The notes: a model not told the origin generated them from the sequence alone. A stretch of 64,000 nucleotides of DNA from Christensenella sp964438705 (GCA_964438705.1 CAYTKQ010000008.1:1-64000); one strand, 5' to 3'. Counted from the first letter of the stretch, positions 9,391-18,155 are shown. Numbers and translations: made by a program.

Positions 9391-10607
9391 TACATGATCT
9401 CCTTCAATTCCTGATCGAGCCGTTTTGCGATCTCCTTGATAAAGCCATGCGTGTTCACGATGGTCTTCTCTCCCTTTTCCCATAAAAGCGCGAGGTCCTT
9501 GGTCATCACGCCCTCCTCTATCGTCCTGATCGAGCACAGTTCAAGCGCATCCGCAAATTTCACGAGCGCCTCGTTTGCATCGAGCTCTCCGCGTTTCTTG
9601 AGCGCACCCGACCACGCAAAAATCGTTGCCATCGAGTTTGTGGACGTTTCCTCGCCTTCCAGATGCCTGTAATAATGCCGCGTCACCGTTCCGTGCGCAG
9701 CCTCATATTCATAATTTCCGTCCGGCGAAACGAGCACGGACGTCATCATCGCAAGGCTGCCGAACGCCGTTGCAACCATGTCGCTCATCACGTCGCCGTC
9801 ATAGTTCTTGCACGCCCAGATGTATCCGCCCTCGGAACGGATCACGCGCGCGACCGCGTCGTCGATCAGCGTATAGAAATATTCGATGCCCAACGCTTCA
9901 AATTTCTCTTTGTATTCATTGTCATATATCTCCTGAAAGATATCTTTGAATGTATGGTCGTAAATTTTGGAGATCGTATCCTTCGTCGCGAACCAGAGGT
10001 CCTGCTTCGTGTCGATGGCGTAATTGAAGCAGCTGCGCGCAAAGCTGCCGATGGATTTATCGGTATTGTACATGCCCTGCGCAACGCCCCCGCCCTCATA
10101 TTCAAACACAGGCAGACGCGTTTCCTTACCCTGCTCCGTAAAAACCATCTCGAATTTCGTTCCCGCCGGAACGCGATATTCCGTGTTGCGGTACACATCG
10201 CCATACGCGTGGCGCGCGATGGTGATCGGCTTTTTCCACGTCTTTACCGAAGGCGAAATCCCATCCACAACGATGGGCGCACGGAACACTGTCCCGTCCA
10301 AAATCGCGCGGATCGTGCCGTTCGGGCTCTTGTACATTTCCTTTAGCTTGTATTCCTCAACGCGCTGCGCGTTCGGCGTGATGGTAGCGCACTTCACACC
10401 TACGCCGTATTTTTTGATCGCGTTTGCCGCGTCATATGTCACCTTATCGTCCGTCTCGTCACGATACGGCAGGCCAAGGTCATAATATTCGGTGTTCAGC
10501 TCAATATATGGCAAAAGCAGGTCCTGCTTGATCATATCCCATATGATCCTTGTCATTTCATCCCCGTCCATTTCAACGAGTGGTACCGGCATCTTGATTT
10601 TCTGCAT
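9390..10607 (-). CDS. icd: NADP-dependent isocitrate dehydrogenase
   Basis: Oxidatively decarboxylates isocitrate to 2-oxoglutarate. The 405-residue sequence belongs to the homodimeric type II group, which also contains mitochondrial IDH, rather than the E. coli type: it begins with PVPLVEMDGDEMTRIIWDMI and has the substrate loop KSPNGTIRAILDGTVFR. GGAGGAG lies just before the ATG. It is embedded after rimI with a 30-bp gap and ends coupled to the SEC-C gene. No other TCA-cycle gene is in the window, so a glutamate-supply role is an inference. Confidence 0.95.
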   Translation of the reverse strand: MQKIKMPVPLVEMDGDEMTRIIWDMIKQDLLLPYIELNTEYYDLGLPYRDETDDKVTYDAANAIKKYGVGVKCATITPNAQRVEEYKLKEMYKSPNGTIRAILDGTVFRAPIVVDGISPSVKTWKKPITIARHAYGDVYRNTEYRVPAGTKFEMVFTEQGKETRLPVFEYEGGGVAQGMYNTDKSIGSFARSCFNYAIDTKQDLWFATKDTISKIYDHTFKDIFQEIYDNEYKEKFEALGIEYFYTLIDDAVARVIRSEGGYIWACKNYDGDVMSDMVATAFGSLAMMTSVLVSPDGNYEYEAAHGTVTRHYYRHLEGEETSTNSMATIFAWSGALKKRGELDANEALVKFADALELCSIRTIEEGVMTKDLALLWEKGEKTIVNTHGFIKEIAKRLDQELKEIM

Positions 10608-10637
10608 GTATGTTTCTCCTCCTTAAAATATGTTCGT

Positions 10638-11114
10638 TTACAGGGCTTCCATCCCGGGGCCGCGTTCCGTCCACATCACATACGCGTCCTCCCCATTGTT
10701 GGAATAATATCGCTTTCTGATCCCATGGATCGTAAAACCACATTTCTTATATAATTTCATCGCGGCCTTGTTGGATACACGCACCTCGAGCGACATCGCC
10801 TCCGCACCCTGCTCCTTCGCCGTCCTGTTGAGCTCCTGCATCAGCGTATACGCATATCCCCTGCCGCGGTATGCGGGCAGGATGCATACATTCGTGATAT
10901 GCGCCTCATCAAAGATGATCCACATGCCGCCATATCCGATGATCTCGCCGTTTCTTTCCACTACAAGGTATACCGTGTTGTCGTTTTCAATGATGTCGTC
11001 GTACAGCATCGCGTAAGTCCACGGAAGATCGAAGCTGCTGTTTTCACAATAATGGATATCCTCGAGGTCCTCGCGCAAAGCGCGACGGATCACTACATCG
11101 TTTATTGCTCTCAA
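10638..11114 (-). CDS. rimI: Ribosomal protein S18 alanine N-acetyltransferase
   Basis: GNAT-fold acetyltransferase. The 158-residue protein has the acetyl-CoA-binding RGRGYAYTLMQELNRTAKEQ segment and the downstream RVSNKAAMKLYKKCGF motif typical of RimI. The given start is a TTG overlapping the tsaB stop (TTGA); an internal GTG eight codons on is possible. RimI is conserved beside tsaB and tsaE in many Bacillota, which supports the call over a generic GNAT. Confidence 0.9.
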   Translation of the reverse strand: MRAINDVVIRRALREDLEDIHYCENSSFDLPWTYAMLYDDIIENDNTVYLVVERNGEIIGYGGMWIIFDEAHITNVCILPAYRGRGYAYTLMQELNRTAKEQGAEAMSLEVRVSNKAAMKLYKKCGFTIHGIRKRYYSNNGEDAYVMWTERGPGMEAL

Positions 11115-11785
11115 TGCTTTTTCAGCCTTTCCGCCTGGCTCTCCCGCAGATAATGCGGCTCCAGTTCATCATATTCCATCAAATCCCCGCGCCGGCTTTG
11201 CCGATCTGCCACCGCGCAAACCGATGCCGCGCGCTGCAGCAAAAACTGCTGGGGCAAAAACAGGCTGTCCGGCCTGCACGTTGTGATCACATCTGCAAAA
11301 CGCTCCGCCGCATCTCCCACAAAGATCGTCCTGCCCTCCGGCAGCATCTCGCCCAAAAGCTGCGTAAGCGGTACGGCGCATTCGGCGACTGTCGTTTCTC
11401 CATTCTGCTTTGCCATCGTATATACCTCACCGCGCCGCGCATCCATCACCGCGCACACCGCAAGCCCCGTCTGTCCGGCGTTTTCAATCAGCGCCTCCAA
11501 CGTGTTCACCGCCGCAACGGGCTTTCGTGCCGCGTGCGCCATCGCCGCGCATGCCGCCGTGCCGATCCTGATCCCCGTAAACGAACCCGGCCCCGCCGCG
11601 CACGCAAACAAATCAATCTCGCCGATCTCACATCCCGCCGCGCGCAATACGCTGTCGATCGCGCTCATAAGCGTTTTGGAATGCTTGAGCCCCGCATCGA
11701 TGTACAGCTCGCTGAGCAATCTGCCATCCTCGCTCACCGCCGCGCCGAGCGTATTGCCCGTCGTATCGATCCCAAGCACCTTCAT
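11111..11785 (-). CDS. tsaB: tRNA t6A modification protein TsaB
   Basis: Inactive-kinase-fold partner of TsaD in N6-threonylcarbamoyladenosine formation at tRNA position 37. The 224-residue protein starts MKVLGIDTTGNTLGAAV and contains CAAGPGSFTGIRIGTAACAA, the hallmark TsaB segment. Overlaps tsaE upstream and rimI downstream by 4 bp each. TsaD is not in the window. Confidence 0.95.
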   Translation of the reverse strand: MKVLGIDTTGNTLGAAVSEDGRLLSELYIDAGLKHSKTLMSAIDSVLRAAGCEIGEIDLFACAAGPGSFTGIRIGTAACAAMAHAARKPVAAVNTLEALIENAGQTGLAVCAVMDARRGEVYTMAKQNGETTVAECAVPLTQLLGEMLPEGRTIFVGDAAERFADVITTCRPDSLFLPQQFLLQRAASVCAVADRQSRRGDLMEYDELEPHYLRESQAERLKKH

Positions 11786-12213
11786 GCTTCCACCTCTTCC
11801 ACATCAATGCGCCTGCATGTTTCGCCCGCGCGTTCGATGCGTATCTCATAACGCGGCACGGGCAGCGCTTCTTTGATCAGGTCCGCCCATTCGCACACGC
11901 ACACGCCGTCGCCGACCGCATATTCGCCAAAGCCCGTCTCATACAGCTCTTCTTCATCCGCAATGCGGTATACGTCAAAATGATACAGTGGCAATCTTCC
12001 GCTCTCGTAGGCCCGCAGGATCGTATAGGTCGGGCTCACAATGCTTTCCCGTACGCCGAGGCCCTCTGCAAGCCCCCGCACAAACGCCGTTTTGCCCGCG
12101 CCGAGGTCTCCGTAAACGGCAAGAAAGCTGCCTTGAACCAAACGGGAAGCCAGCTTTTTTGCAAACTCTTTTGTATTCTCTTCATCTATGCTCAAAAATT
12201 CCTGCATCTGCAA
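11782..12213 (-). CDS. tsaE: tRNA t6A modification ATPase TsaE
   Basis: Small P-loop ATPase required for the TsaB-TsaD cycle. The 143-residue product shows Walker A GDLGAGKTAF near residues 35-44, SPTYTILRAYE, and the YHFDVYRIADEEELYETGF segment diagnostic of the family. The given start is TTG with AAGGA six bases upstream; an ATG two codons later is an alternative. First gene of the tsaEB-rimI-icd unit. Confidence 0.95.
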   Translation of the reverse strand: MQMQEFLSIDEENTKEFAKKLASRLVQGSFLAVYGDLGAGKTAFVRGLAEGLGVRESIVSPTYTILRAYESGRLPLYHFDVYRIADEEELYETGFGEYAVGDGVCVCEWADLIKEALPVPRYEIRIERAGETCRRIDVEEVEA

Positions 12214-12243
12214 CCCGGTTCCTTATTCTCTCTACAACAATAT

Positions 12244-12272
12244 ATCATACCCGAAAACCGGGGTTTTTGCAA
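12244..12272 (-). promoter_or_regulatory. Promoter of the tsaE operon
   Basis: Minus-strand -35 TTGCAA (12272-12267), 17-bp spacer, -10 TATGAT (12249-12244), about 30 bp before the tsaE start. Confidence 0.6.
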
Positions 12273-12287
12273 GATTTACCAACAAGA

Positions 12288-12920
12288 TCAGTTGTGCAGG
12301 AAGCGTGACAGCTTTGGATACAGCAGAAATACCACCACTGCATCGATCGCAAATTTTACGGCTGTAAACGGCATCGCAAAAATCAAAACATAGCCCAACA
12401 GCGAATCCGCAGCGGGATTGATCGCGCTGCATGCCGCAATGATCGCGTCCATTGGCATGAGTCCCGTATTTGCGTAAAACGGAATCAATATATAGTAGTT
12501 CAGTATTCCTGCCGCTGCGGCTGAGGCAAGTATGCCGATGATCGTACCGATGATCGCAAATTTGAAATTATGCTTCTTTTTGTAAATCAGCGCCGCGACG
12601 ACCACCAGCGCGATCCCGATCAAAAAATTCGCCAACTCGCCGACCCCGCCCGACATGCTTCCCCGAATCACGAGAAACAGCAGGCATTTGATTCCCTCGA
12701 TAATGATCCCCGCCACAGGCCCCAGTGCAAACGCGCCCAGCAATACCGGGATCTCTGAAAAATCGAGCTTCAGCCACGGCGGGATGATGGGCAGCGGCAA
12801 TTCGATGTACATCAAAACAAACGCAATCGTTCCCAAAATCGCGATGCGCGTGATGTATTGCGTTTTTGTCAGCTTTTTCCTTCCGCCGAGCGGCTTTGCC
12901 CCTTGTGTGATCGTCTCCAT
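12288..12920 (-). CDS. ribU: Riboflavin ECF transporter S component
   Basis: Substrate-binding membrane subunit of an energy-coupling-factor vitamin transporter. The 210-residue protein has about six hydrophobic segments and the conserved ECF-S region PWLKLDFSEIPVLLGAFALG. The start METITQGAKPLGG is chosen because GGAGGG lies eight bases upstream; the open frame continues into the riboswitch but is not coding there. Riboflavin specificity follows from the upstream FMN riboswitch. The EcfA/EcfT module is not encoded here and is presumably shared from elsewhere. Confidence 0.93.
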   Translation of the reverse strand: METITQGAKPLGGRKKLTKTQYITRIAILGTIAFVLMYIELPLPIIPPWLKLDFSEIPVLLGAFALGPVAGIIIEGIKCLLFLVIRGSMSGGVGELANFLIGIALVVVAALIYKKKHNFKFAIIGTIIGILASAAAAGILNYYILIPFYANTGLMPMDAIIAACSAINPAADSLLGYVLIFAMPFTAVKFAIDAVVVFLLYPKLSRFLHN

Positions 12921-12937
12921 ATGATGTACCCTCCACA

Positions 12938-12970
12938 TAAAAAATTTCCGCGAATAAAAATCCCCGGAAA
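12938..12970 (-). terminator. Riboswitch-controlled terminator before ribU
   Basis: Minus-strand hairpin with stem TTTCCG/CGGAAA and a run of six T residues, placed between the FMN aptamer and the ribU ribosome-binding site. Its position implies transcription termination control, with FMN binding favouring this hairpin (inference from known FMN riboswitches). Confidence 0.65.
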
Positions 12971-12988
12971 TCATATGCGTCGCCACAT

Positions 12989-13106
12989 CGTTTCTTCTCT
13001 CATCCAGACTATCACTGTCGGCTGCGGAATTCCACCGCATCGGCTCCCTTTTGGGGAGTTCGCAGGCTATACTGCCGGTAGGGAATCTCACCCTGCCCCG
13101 AAGATT
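12989..13106 (-). promoter_or_regulatory. FMN riboswitch (RFN element)
   Basis: Reading the minus strand gives the conserved RFN core: CTTCGGGGCAGGGTGAGATT near the 5' end, CCTACCGGC, a variable P3-P5 part with GCGGTGGAATTCCGC, and the 3' AGTCTGGATGAGAGAAGA signature. It precedes ribU, as expected for flavin-responsive uptake control. Confidence 0.96.
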
Positions 13107-13124
13107 TATTCACTTGTTGCGTTC

Positions 13125-13153
13125 ATTATATCCTCTGTCACAAATACTGTCAA
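13125..13153 (-). promoter_or_regulatory. Consensus promoter of the FMN riboswitch-ribU unit
   Basis: Perfect sigma-A consensus on the minus strand: TTGACA (13153-13148), 17-bp spacer, TATAAT (13130-13125), starting transcription just ahead of the aptamer. Confidence 0.85.
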
Positions 13154-13164
13154 CCTGCTTTTCA

Positions 13165-13193
13165 TTGACAGCAGCGCCGTTTTTGTTTAGTAT
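13165..13193 (+). promoter_or_regulatory. Promoter of the symporter gene
   Basis: TTGACA (13165-13170), 17-bp spacer, TAGTAT (13188-13193); an overlapping TATAAA three bases on would give a 20-bp spacer. About 45 bp before the symporter ATG and back-to-back with the ribU promoter. Confidence 0.6.
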
Positions 13194-13238
13194 AAAATAT
13201 ATTTTCATTCATTCTGCAATTATTTAGGAGTATCATTT

Positions 13239-14687
13239 ATGGATTTTGATGTTTTTATGTCCGGTTTTTCTGCCGCGCTCGATCAGGTCAACGCTTTTGT
13301 ATGGGGGCCGGTCATGCTCATCCTGCTCGTAGGCACGGGCGTCTTTCTCATGATCCGCCTGAAATTCCGCCCGCTCACCAATCTTGGTTATGCCTTAAAA
13401 CAAGTGTTTTCCCGGCACAGCCTCGGCAAGCACGACAACGGGGATAAAGGCGATATCTCGCCGTTTCAGTCCCTGATGACCGCGCTTGCAGCCACCATCG
13501 GCACGGGCAACATCGTGGGCGTGGCGACCGCGTTGACGCTTGGCGGGCCGGGCGCGCTTTTTTGGATGTGGATATCGGCAGTGTTTGGCCTTGCGACAAA
13601 ATATGGCGAATCCGTTCTGGCGGTTCATTACCGCGAACAGGACCAGCGGGGCGAGATGTCCGGCGGCCCCATGTTTTCCATCAAAAACGGCTTCAAGGTG
13701 AAATGGCTGGGGAGTTTGCTTGCCGGTGCGTTTGCCGTATTTGCGGTCATCGCCTCCTTTGGCATCGGAAACCTGACGCAGATCAACTCCATCGCCGACG
13801 CGGTACAGGGAACCTTTCAGGTGCCCACATGGGTCACGGGGCTTGTCATTGCAGTATTGGTCGGTGTCGTGCTTTTGGGCGGGATCAAATCCATCGGCAA
13901 TGTTTCCTCTAAAATCGTGCCCGCAATGGCAGTGTTTTATGCCCTCGGCTGCCTCGTTGTGATCGTCGTGAATATCGACACGCTTCCCGCGGGCATCGGG
14001 CAGATCATGAACAGCGCCTTTGCCCCGAACTCCGTCCTCGGCGGCGTTGCGGGCTTCACCTTTGCCTCTGCCCTGCGCTTTGGCGTTGCGCGGGGTGTGT
14101 TTTCCAACGAAGCGGGCTTAGGCAGCGCACCCATCGCGGCGGCCGCCGCCAAAACCGATCACCCCTGTCGTCAGGGCTACATCAACATGACAGGTACCTT
14201 TTTTGATACGATCATCGTATGCACGCTGACCGGCCTTGCGATCGCAGGTTCCGGCGTGCTTGGCAGCCTTGATGCCTCCGGCGAGCTGATCACGGGCGCG
14301 TCGCTCACCATCGCGGCCTTTGGCAGCGTGATGGGGCCTGTAGGCAGTTATATCGTCACCATCGGTCTCATTCTGTTTGCCTTTTCCACGATCCTCGGCT
14401 GGAGCTATTACGGCGAAAAAAGCCTCGAATATTTGACGCATTCCATCAAGGCCCGCTACATTTACCGCGCCATTTTTGCGGCGGTGGTGTTTGTGGGCGC
14501 TGTTACCACGCTGAAGGTCGTATGGAATTTTTCAGATACCGCAAACGGACTCATGGCCATTCCCAATCTTATTTGCCTGCTCGTGCTAAGCAATGTCATC
14601 GTTAAGCAGTCCGACGATTTTGACGAGAAATTTTTGAAGCGGGAAAAACTCCTGCGGAAACAGGAAAAAAGCGCGGCCAAGATCTGA
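13239..14687 (+). CDS. Sodium:alanine/glycine symporter (AGCS family)
   Basis: Secondary transporter importing alanine or glycine with sodium. The 482-residue protein has about ten membrane segments and AGCS signatures: SPFQSLMTALAATIGTGNIV near residues 72-91, GPGALFWMWISAVFGLATKY, and FSNEAGLGSAPIAAAAA in the middle. AGGAG lies eight bases before the ATG. It is transcribed divergently from ribU; substrate cannot be narrowed from sequence, and no glycine riboswitch is present in the short leader. Confidence 0.94.
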   Translation: MDFDVFMSGFSAALDQVNAFVWGPVMLILLVGTGVFLMIRLKFRPLTNLGYALKQVFSRHSLGKHDNGDKGDISPFQSLMTALAATIGTGNIVGVATALTLGGPGALFWMWISAVFGLATKYGESVLAVHYREQDQRGEMSGGPMFSIKNGFKVKWLGSLLAGAFAVFAVIASFGIGNLTQINSIADAVQGTFQVPTWVTGLVIAVLVGVVLLGGIKSIGNVSSKIVPAMAVFYALGCLVVIVVNIDTLPAGIGQIMNSAFAPNSVLGGVAGFTFASALRFGVARGVFSNEAGLGSAPIAAAAAKTDHPCRQGYINMTGTFFDTIIVCTLTGLAIAGSGVLGSLDASGELITGASLTIAAFGSVMGPVGSYIVTIGLILFAFSTILGWSYYGEKSLEYLTHSIKARYIYRAIFAAVVFVGAVTTLKVVWNFSDTANGLMAIPNLICLLVLSNVIVKQSDDFDEKFLKREKLLRKQEKSAAKI

Positions 14688-14692
14688 ATGCG

Positions 14693-14721
14693 TTGAAAAC
14701 TTCGGTGCATTATTATATAAT
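14693..14721 (+). promoter_or_regulatory. Promoter of the anchored secreted-protein gene
   Basis: TTGAAA (14693-14698), 17-bp spacer, consensus TATAAT (14716-14721), some 40 bp before the TTG start. Confidence 0.75.
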
Positions 14722-14763
14722 AGGGAAAACTGGCTTGATCGTACGACTCATGGAGGAATCGTT

Positions 14764-16083
14764 TTGAAAAAACTTGTATCCCTTTTGATATGCATCCTTA
14801 TTTTGTCAGCGTCCGTATGCGCGTTTGCGGCACCCTACACCAATGAGACCTATCAATACAGCATTGAGGCGCCCGACGGTGAAAATATTTATTATTACAC
14901 AGTGGAAAGCAGCAACATGCCGGAGGACATCCTTGCGGTCGCCCAGTCAAAAACACCGGCAATCAGCTTTATGACCGCCGCCTATAACGAAAACAAAACG
15001 CTTTCTTACTCTGTCGATATTTCCGCCGTTCCTTTAAAGGACGCACTGAATGATCCGGCGCTTTCGGGTGTTACAGACCTCTCGACGTTGAGCGCCGATC
15101 AGCTTTCGATCCTCTCACAAAACAAAAAAGTGGAATATGGGGCCGACTATACTTTCGATCCGGATGAAAATTCAGTTCTCGCGGGAAAGGCTGCGCTTGT
15201 CCTTACAGCGCATTTTGCGCAATCCAATGGTTATACCACAAGGCTTTATCTACTCGCAGACAACGAGCAGCTATTCACGATCACGATGCTTTATAAAGAC
15301 GATCCGGCAAACGTTTATCTGGATCAGGCCTCGTCCGTTCTGAACACGCTGCGCTTTGCGAGCACGCCCGTCGCGCTTCAAAGTACCGCTGCCCCTTCCG
15401 CATCCGCATCGGCAACACCCAGCCCTACGCCCACGGCCTCACCTCTTCCAACCGCCACGCTCACGCCCGTGCCAACAGCATCGGGCTTTTGGGACGGGAT
15501 CATGGGAAACATAACGAATGCCTACAACAACGATCCTTATTTTTCAATCTATGTGATCGGCGGCTGTGTGGTGGTCGCGCTTATCATCATTCTGATCGTT
15601 CTTTTCTGCGCGCGACGGCGCAAGGATAAAGAAGGCGTTCTCGCGAATTTTAATGAACTGGAAGAAAAGGTGATTCCCCGCAAGGCGGAGGAATCCCCCG
15701 CAGACGAAGCTGGCCCGTTATCCGCAAAGGAAGAGCCGCTGCCGGAAGCGGAGTCAGTACGGGCCGCTGCGAAAGCCAAAGATCCGGAATACACGCAAGC
15801 GCCTTCCCCGCAGGCGACTCCTCCCGTACGTGAAACGATAGAAACGTCTCTGCCCACTCCCCCGCGTCCGACGATTGCGGAGGAAGTCTTACAGCAGCGT
15901 CCGCAGGATGCGGGCCAGCCTCCACGGCGGCGCAGTACACCCGCACAACCTCCTTTGACAAACAACGACGCCGGGCGTCCGCCGGAAGTGCCGGATCAGA
16001 ACGCTTCCCGTTCTGCGGCCGACCCATCCCGTCCCAGAGTCGGTTCCCGCATGGATCGGCATAAAAACAAGAAAAAGAAATAG
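14764..16083 (+). CDS. Secreted, membrane-anchored protein of unknown function
   Basis: Not recognised. The 439-residue protein starts at TTG (GGAGG seven bases upstream) and has a signal peptide (residues 1-23, ending CAFAA), an extracellular domain of about 175 residues with no cysteine motif, a Ser/Thr/Pro/Ala linker (about 205-240), one membrane segment (about 262-283, followed by CARRRKDKEG), and a 150-residue Pro/Glu/Arg-rich cytoplasmic tail ending in a Lys/Arg cluster. The outside-linker-membrane-charged-tail layout suggests an envelope sensor or scaffold, but that is inference. It lies just upstream of a polysaccharide-synthase-like gene with a terminator between. Confidence 0.8.
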   Translation: MKKLVSLLICILILSASVCAFAAPYTNETYQYSIEAPDGENIYYYTVESSNMPEDILAVAQSKTPAISFMTAAYNENKTLSYSVDISAVPLKDALNDPALSGVTDLSTLSADQLSILSQNKKVEYGADYTFDPDENSVLAGKAALVLTAHFAQSNGYTTRLYLLADNEQLFTITMLYKDDPANVYLDQASSVLNTLRFASTPVALQSTAAPSASASATPSPTPTASPLPTATLTPVPTASGFWDGIMGNITNAYNNDPYFSIYVIGGCVVVALIIILIVLFCARRRKDKEGVLANFNELEEKVIPRKAEESPADEAGPLSAKEEPLPEAESVRAAAKAKDPEYTQAPSPQATPPVRETIETSLPTPPRPTIAEEVLQQRPQDAGQPPRRRSTPAQPPLTNNDAGRPPEVPDQNASRSAADPSRPRVGSRMDRHKNKKKK

Positions 16084-16093
16084 CGTCAGAGGG

Positions 16094-16124
16094 CGCTCTT
16101 GTGTAAAACACAAGGGCTTTTCTT
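16094..16124 (+). terminator. Terminator after the anchored secreted-protein gene
   Basis: Stem CTTGTGT/ACACAAG with a three-base loop, extended by flanking pairs and followed by TTTTCTTCTT. Confidence 0.75.
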
Positions 16125-16187
16125 CTTATATTGTTAATCAAACATTAAAATTGGGTATATTCTATATGTTGCAAAAGGAGAAGCGAT

Positions 16188-18068
16188 ATGGGATATATTT
16201 ATGTTTTTTGCGGCATCATCCTTGCCATCATTGTACTGTTTTTTCTCGCGAAAAAATTTGAATCGTGGCGAAAGATATACATTGTCGTCACGGTGTTGCT
16301 GATCGCCTTTTATATCATATGGCGTTTGCTGTTCACGCTCAATTTTTCAAGCGCGGCTTCGGGTATTTTTTCCATCGCGTTGTTTGCCGCTGAGCTTTTG
16401 GGCGTCAGTGTGACCGTCTTTTTCATGTCGCTGTTTCGTCGCCGCCTGCCCGACGACATTGCTCCTCCCGAATGGAAGGACGGATTTGCTCCCAGCGTGG
16501 ATATCCTGATCTGTACCTACAACGAGCCGATCGGCCTTGTATCGTCAAGTGCCGTTGCGGCAGCCTCCCTCCCCTATTTGAATAAAAAAGTATACATCTG
16601 CGACGACGGGCATCGTGAGATGATGAAACAGATCGCGCATAAAATGGGCGTGGAATATATCACGCGCGACAACAACGAGCATGCCAAGGCGGGAAACATC
16701 AATTATGCCCTGTCGCAAACGACGGGGGACCTTGTTCTGTTGCTCGATGCGGATTTCATCGTAAAACCATACATTATCTCGGAAGGAATTCCCTATTTTC
16801 AGGATGAACAGGTTGCGATGGTTCAGTTCCCGCAGACCTTTTATAATAAGGATGCATTCCAGATCCACAATGAAAAACTGTTCAACGAGCAGGATTTTTT
16901 CATGCGCTATATCGAGCCCGAGCTTGCTGAGCGCAACGCCATGGTACATATCGGTACCAATGCGCTCATACGCCGCAGTGCCCTCGAAAAGATTGGCGGC
17001 ATCCCCACCATGAGTCTCACGGAAGATATGGCCACCGGCATGCTGCTCCAGAATGCCGGATTTCGCAATGTCTTTGTCAGCAAGTCCTACGCGCTCGGGG
17101 TCGCACCTTTCCTCTTGAAAGATTTAAAATCACAGCGCAAGCGCTGGGCAAAAGGTACCATGCAGATTTTCAAACGCCTTCATCCCCTGCGACTCAAAGG
17201 ATTGAACCTCATACAGAAGCTGTTGTATTCCCAGTTGTTTTTGTATTGGATGACTTCCTTTCAAAAACTGATTTATATCATTGCGCCAACAGTCTTTATG
17301 ATTTTCGGCATACCGATCGTCAATATCACCGCGGAACAGTTCTTGCTGATCGTGGTACCCATTCTGCTGCTCTTCTCCATGAACTTTCGCGTACTTACGG
17401 ACAATGTGCGCACCTATTTCAGTTCGCACGTTTACGATACGGTCATGGCTCCCTTTCATGCCGGCGCCATCCTGCAAGAGCTGTTTCGCAGTGAAAGTAA
17501 ATTTCACGTCACGCCAAAAGATTCTTCTTCCGTCAAAAAATGGGATTGGTGGCCGGTCGTTCCTCACATTGTGATTGCGGGCTGGCTCATATTCGCGCTC
17601 GTTATGACGGGGCTTAAAGTCGCGGGCGGCGTTTCTGTGCTTCCGCTGCTTGTGTGTGCCGGCTGGAGCATCTATAATCTGTATGCCCTCATCTATGCCA
17701 TCTCCCTTGCGCGCCCCGCGCAAACGGAAACCATAGGCGAGGCTCTAAGCGTTGACATCGGTGAAAAAATGACCTATGAGGGCGAGGTGTTCTGGGCATA
17801 CAGCATGAGCTTCTCCGGACTTCTGCTGCATAAAAATGATCTTGTGCAGCATCGCTTTCAAACCGGAGAAACCTATCTCTTCCAAATCCCAAGCATGAAT
17901 GCGGAAGCAAAAATTGCATTTGTACGCGAGGATGGCTCCACTTTGGAATTTCGTTTTGTCAGCGTCGATCGCAGGGATTCTTATCGCCTGTCCAATTTCT
18001 ATGTGGAAAAGCTGCACGCAGCCCACGCAGTCGAACAGGCAAAGCAAGACCGCCTGCATCGAAAATAG
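16188..18068 (+). CDS. Cellulose-synthase-like glycosyltransferase (GT2)
   Basis: Membrane processive beta-glycosyltransferase. The 626-residue protein has N-terminal membrane segments (residues 4-20, 30-50, 60-82), a cytosolic GT2 domain with DDG (139-141), DAD (187-189), TED (278-280) and QRKRW (316-320), then about four membrane segments (roughly 340-500) and a soluble C-terminus. This is the BcsA order of motifs. The C-terminal 100 residues resemble a PilZ barrel around YSMSFSGLLL, but the arginine-rich RxxxR part of the c-di-GMP site is not evident. No BcsB, BcsZ or other partner is adjacent, so the polymer is unknown. AAGGAG supports the start. Confidence 0.88.
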   Translation: MGYIYVFCGIILAIIVLFFLAKKFESWRKIYIVVTVLLIAFYIIWRLLFTLNFSSAASGIFSIALFAAELLGVSVTVFFMSLFRRRLPDDIAPPEWKDGFAPSVDILICTYNEPIGLVSSSAVAAASLPYLNKKVYICDDGHREMMKQIAHKMGVEYITRDNNEHAKAGNINYALSQTTGDLVLLLDADFIVKPYIISEGIPYFQDEQVAMVQFPQTFYNKDAFQIHNEKLFNEQDFFMRYIEPELAERNAMVHIGTNALIRRSALEKIGGIPTMSLTEDMATGMLLQNAGFRNVFVSKSYALGVAPFLLKDLKSQRKRWAKGTMQIFKRLHPLRLKGLNLIQKLLYSQLFLYWMTSFQKLIYIIAPTVFMIFGIPIVNITAEQFLLIVVPILLLFSMNFRVLTDNVRTYFSSHVYDTVMAPFHAGAILQELFRSESKFHVTPKDSSSVKKWDWWPVVPHIVIAGWLIFALVMTGLKVAGGVSVLPLLVCAGWSIYNLYALIYAISLARPAQTETIGEALSVDIGEKMTYEGEVFWAYSMSFSGLLLHKNDLVQHRFQTGETYLFQIPSMNAEAKIAFVREDGSTLEFRFVSVDRRDSYRLSNFYVEKLHAAHAVEQAKQDRLHRK

Positions 18069-18110
18069 CGCTCGATATATATCTATATCTTACTCTGCGC
18101 CCACTTATAA

Positions 18111-18155
18111 AAAAGCAGGATGCCTCCGCCGGGGAAGGCTCCTGCTTTTCGTATT
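18111..18155. terminator. Bidirectional terminator
   Basis: AAAAGCAGGA pairs with TCCTGCTTTT around an inner GCCT/AGGC stem. T-rich ends on both strands serve the glycosyltransferase on the plus strand and the twelve-gene sugar operon arriving on the minus strand. Confidence 0.8.

Noticed and set aside
12921..13091. Longer N-terminus for RibU
   Set aside because: The extra codons coincide with the FMN aptamer and its terminator, and a good ribosome-binding site precedes the internal ATG at 12920.
13194..13238. Glycine riboswitch before the AGCS symporter
   Set aside because: The leader between promoter and ATG is only about 45 bp, too short for an aptamer.
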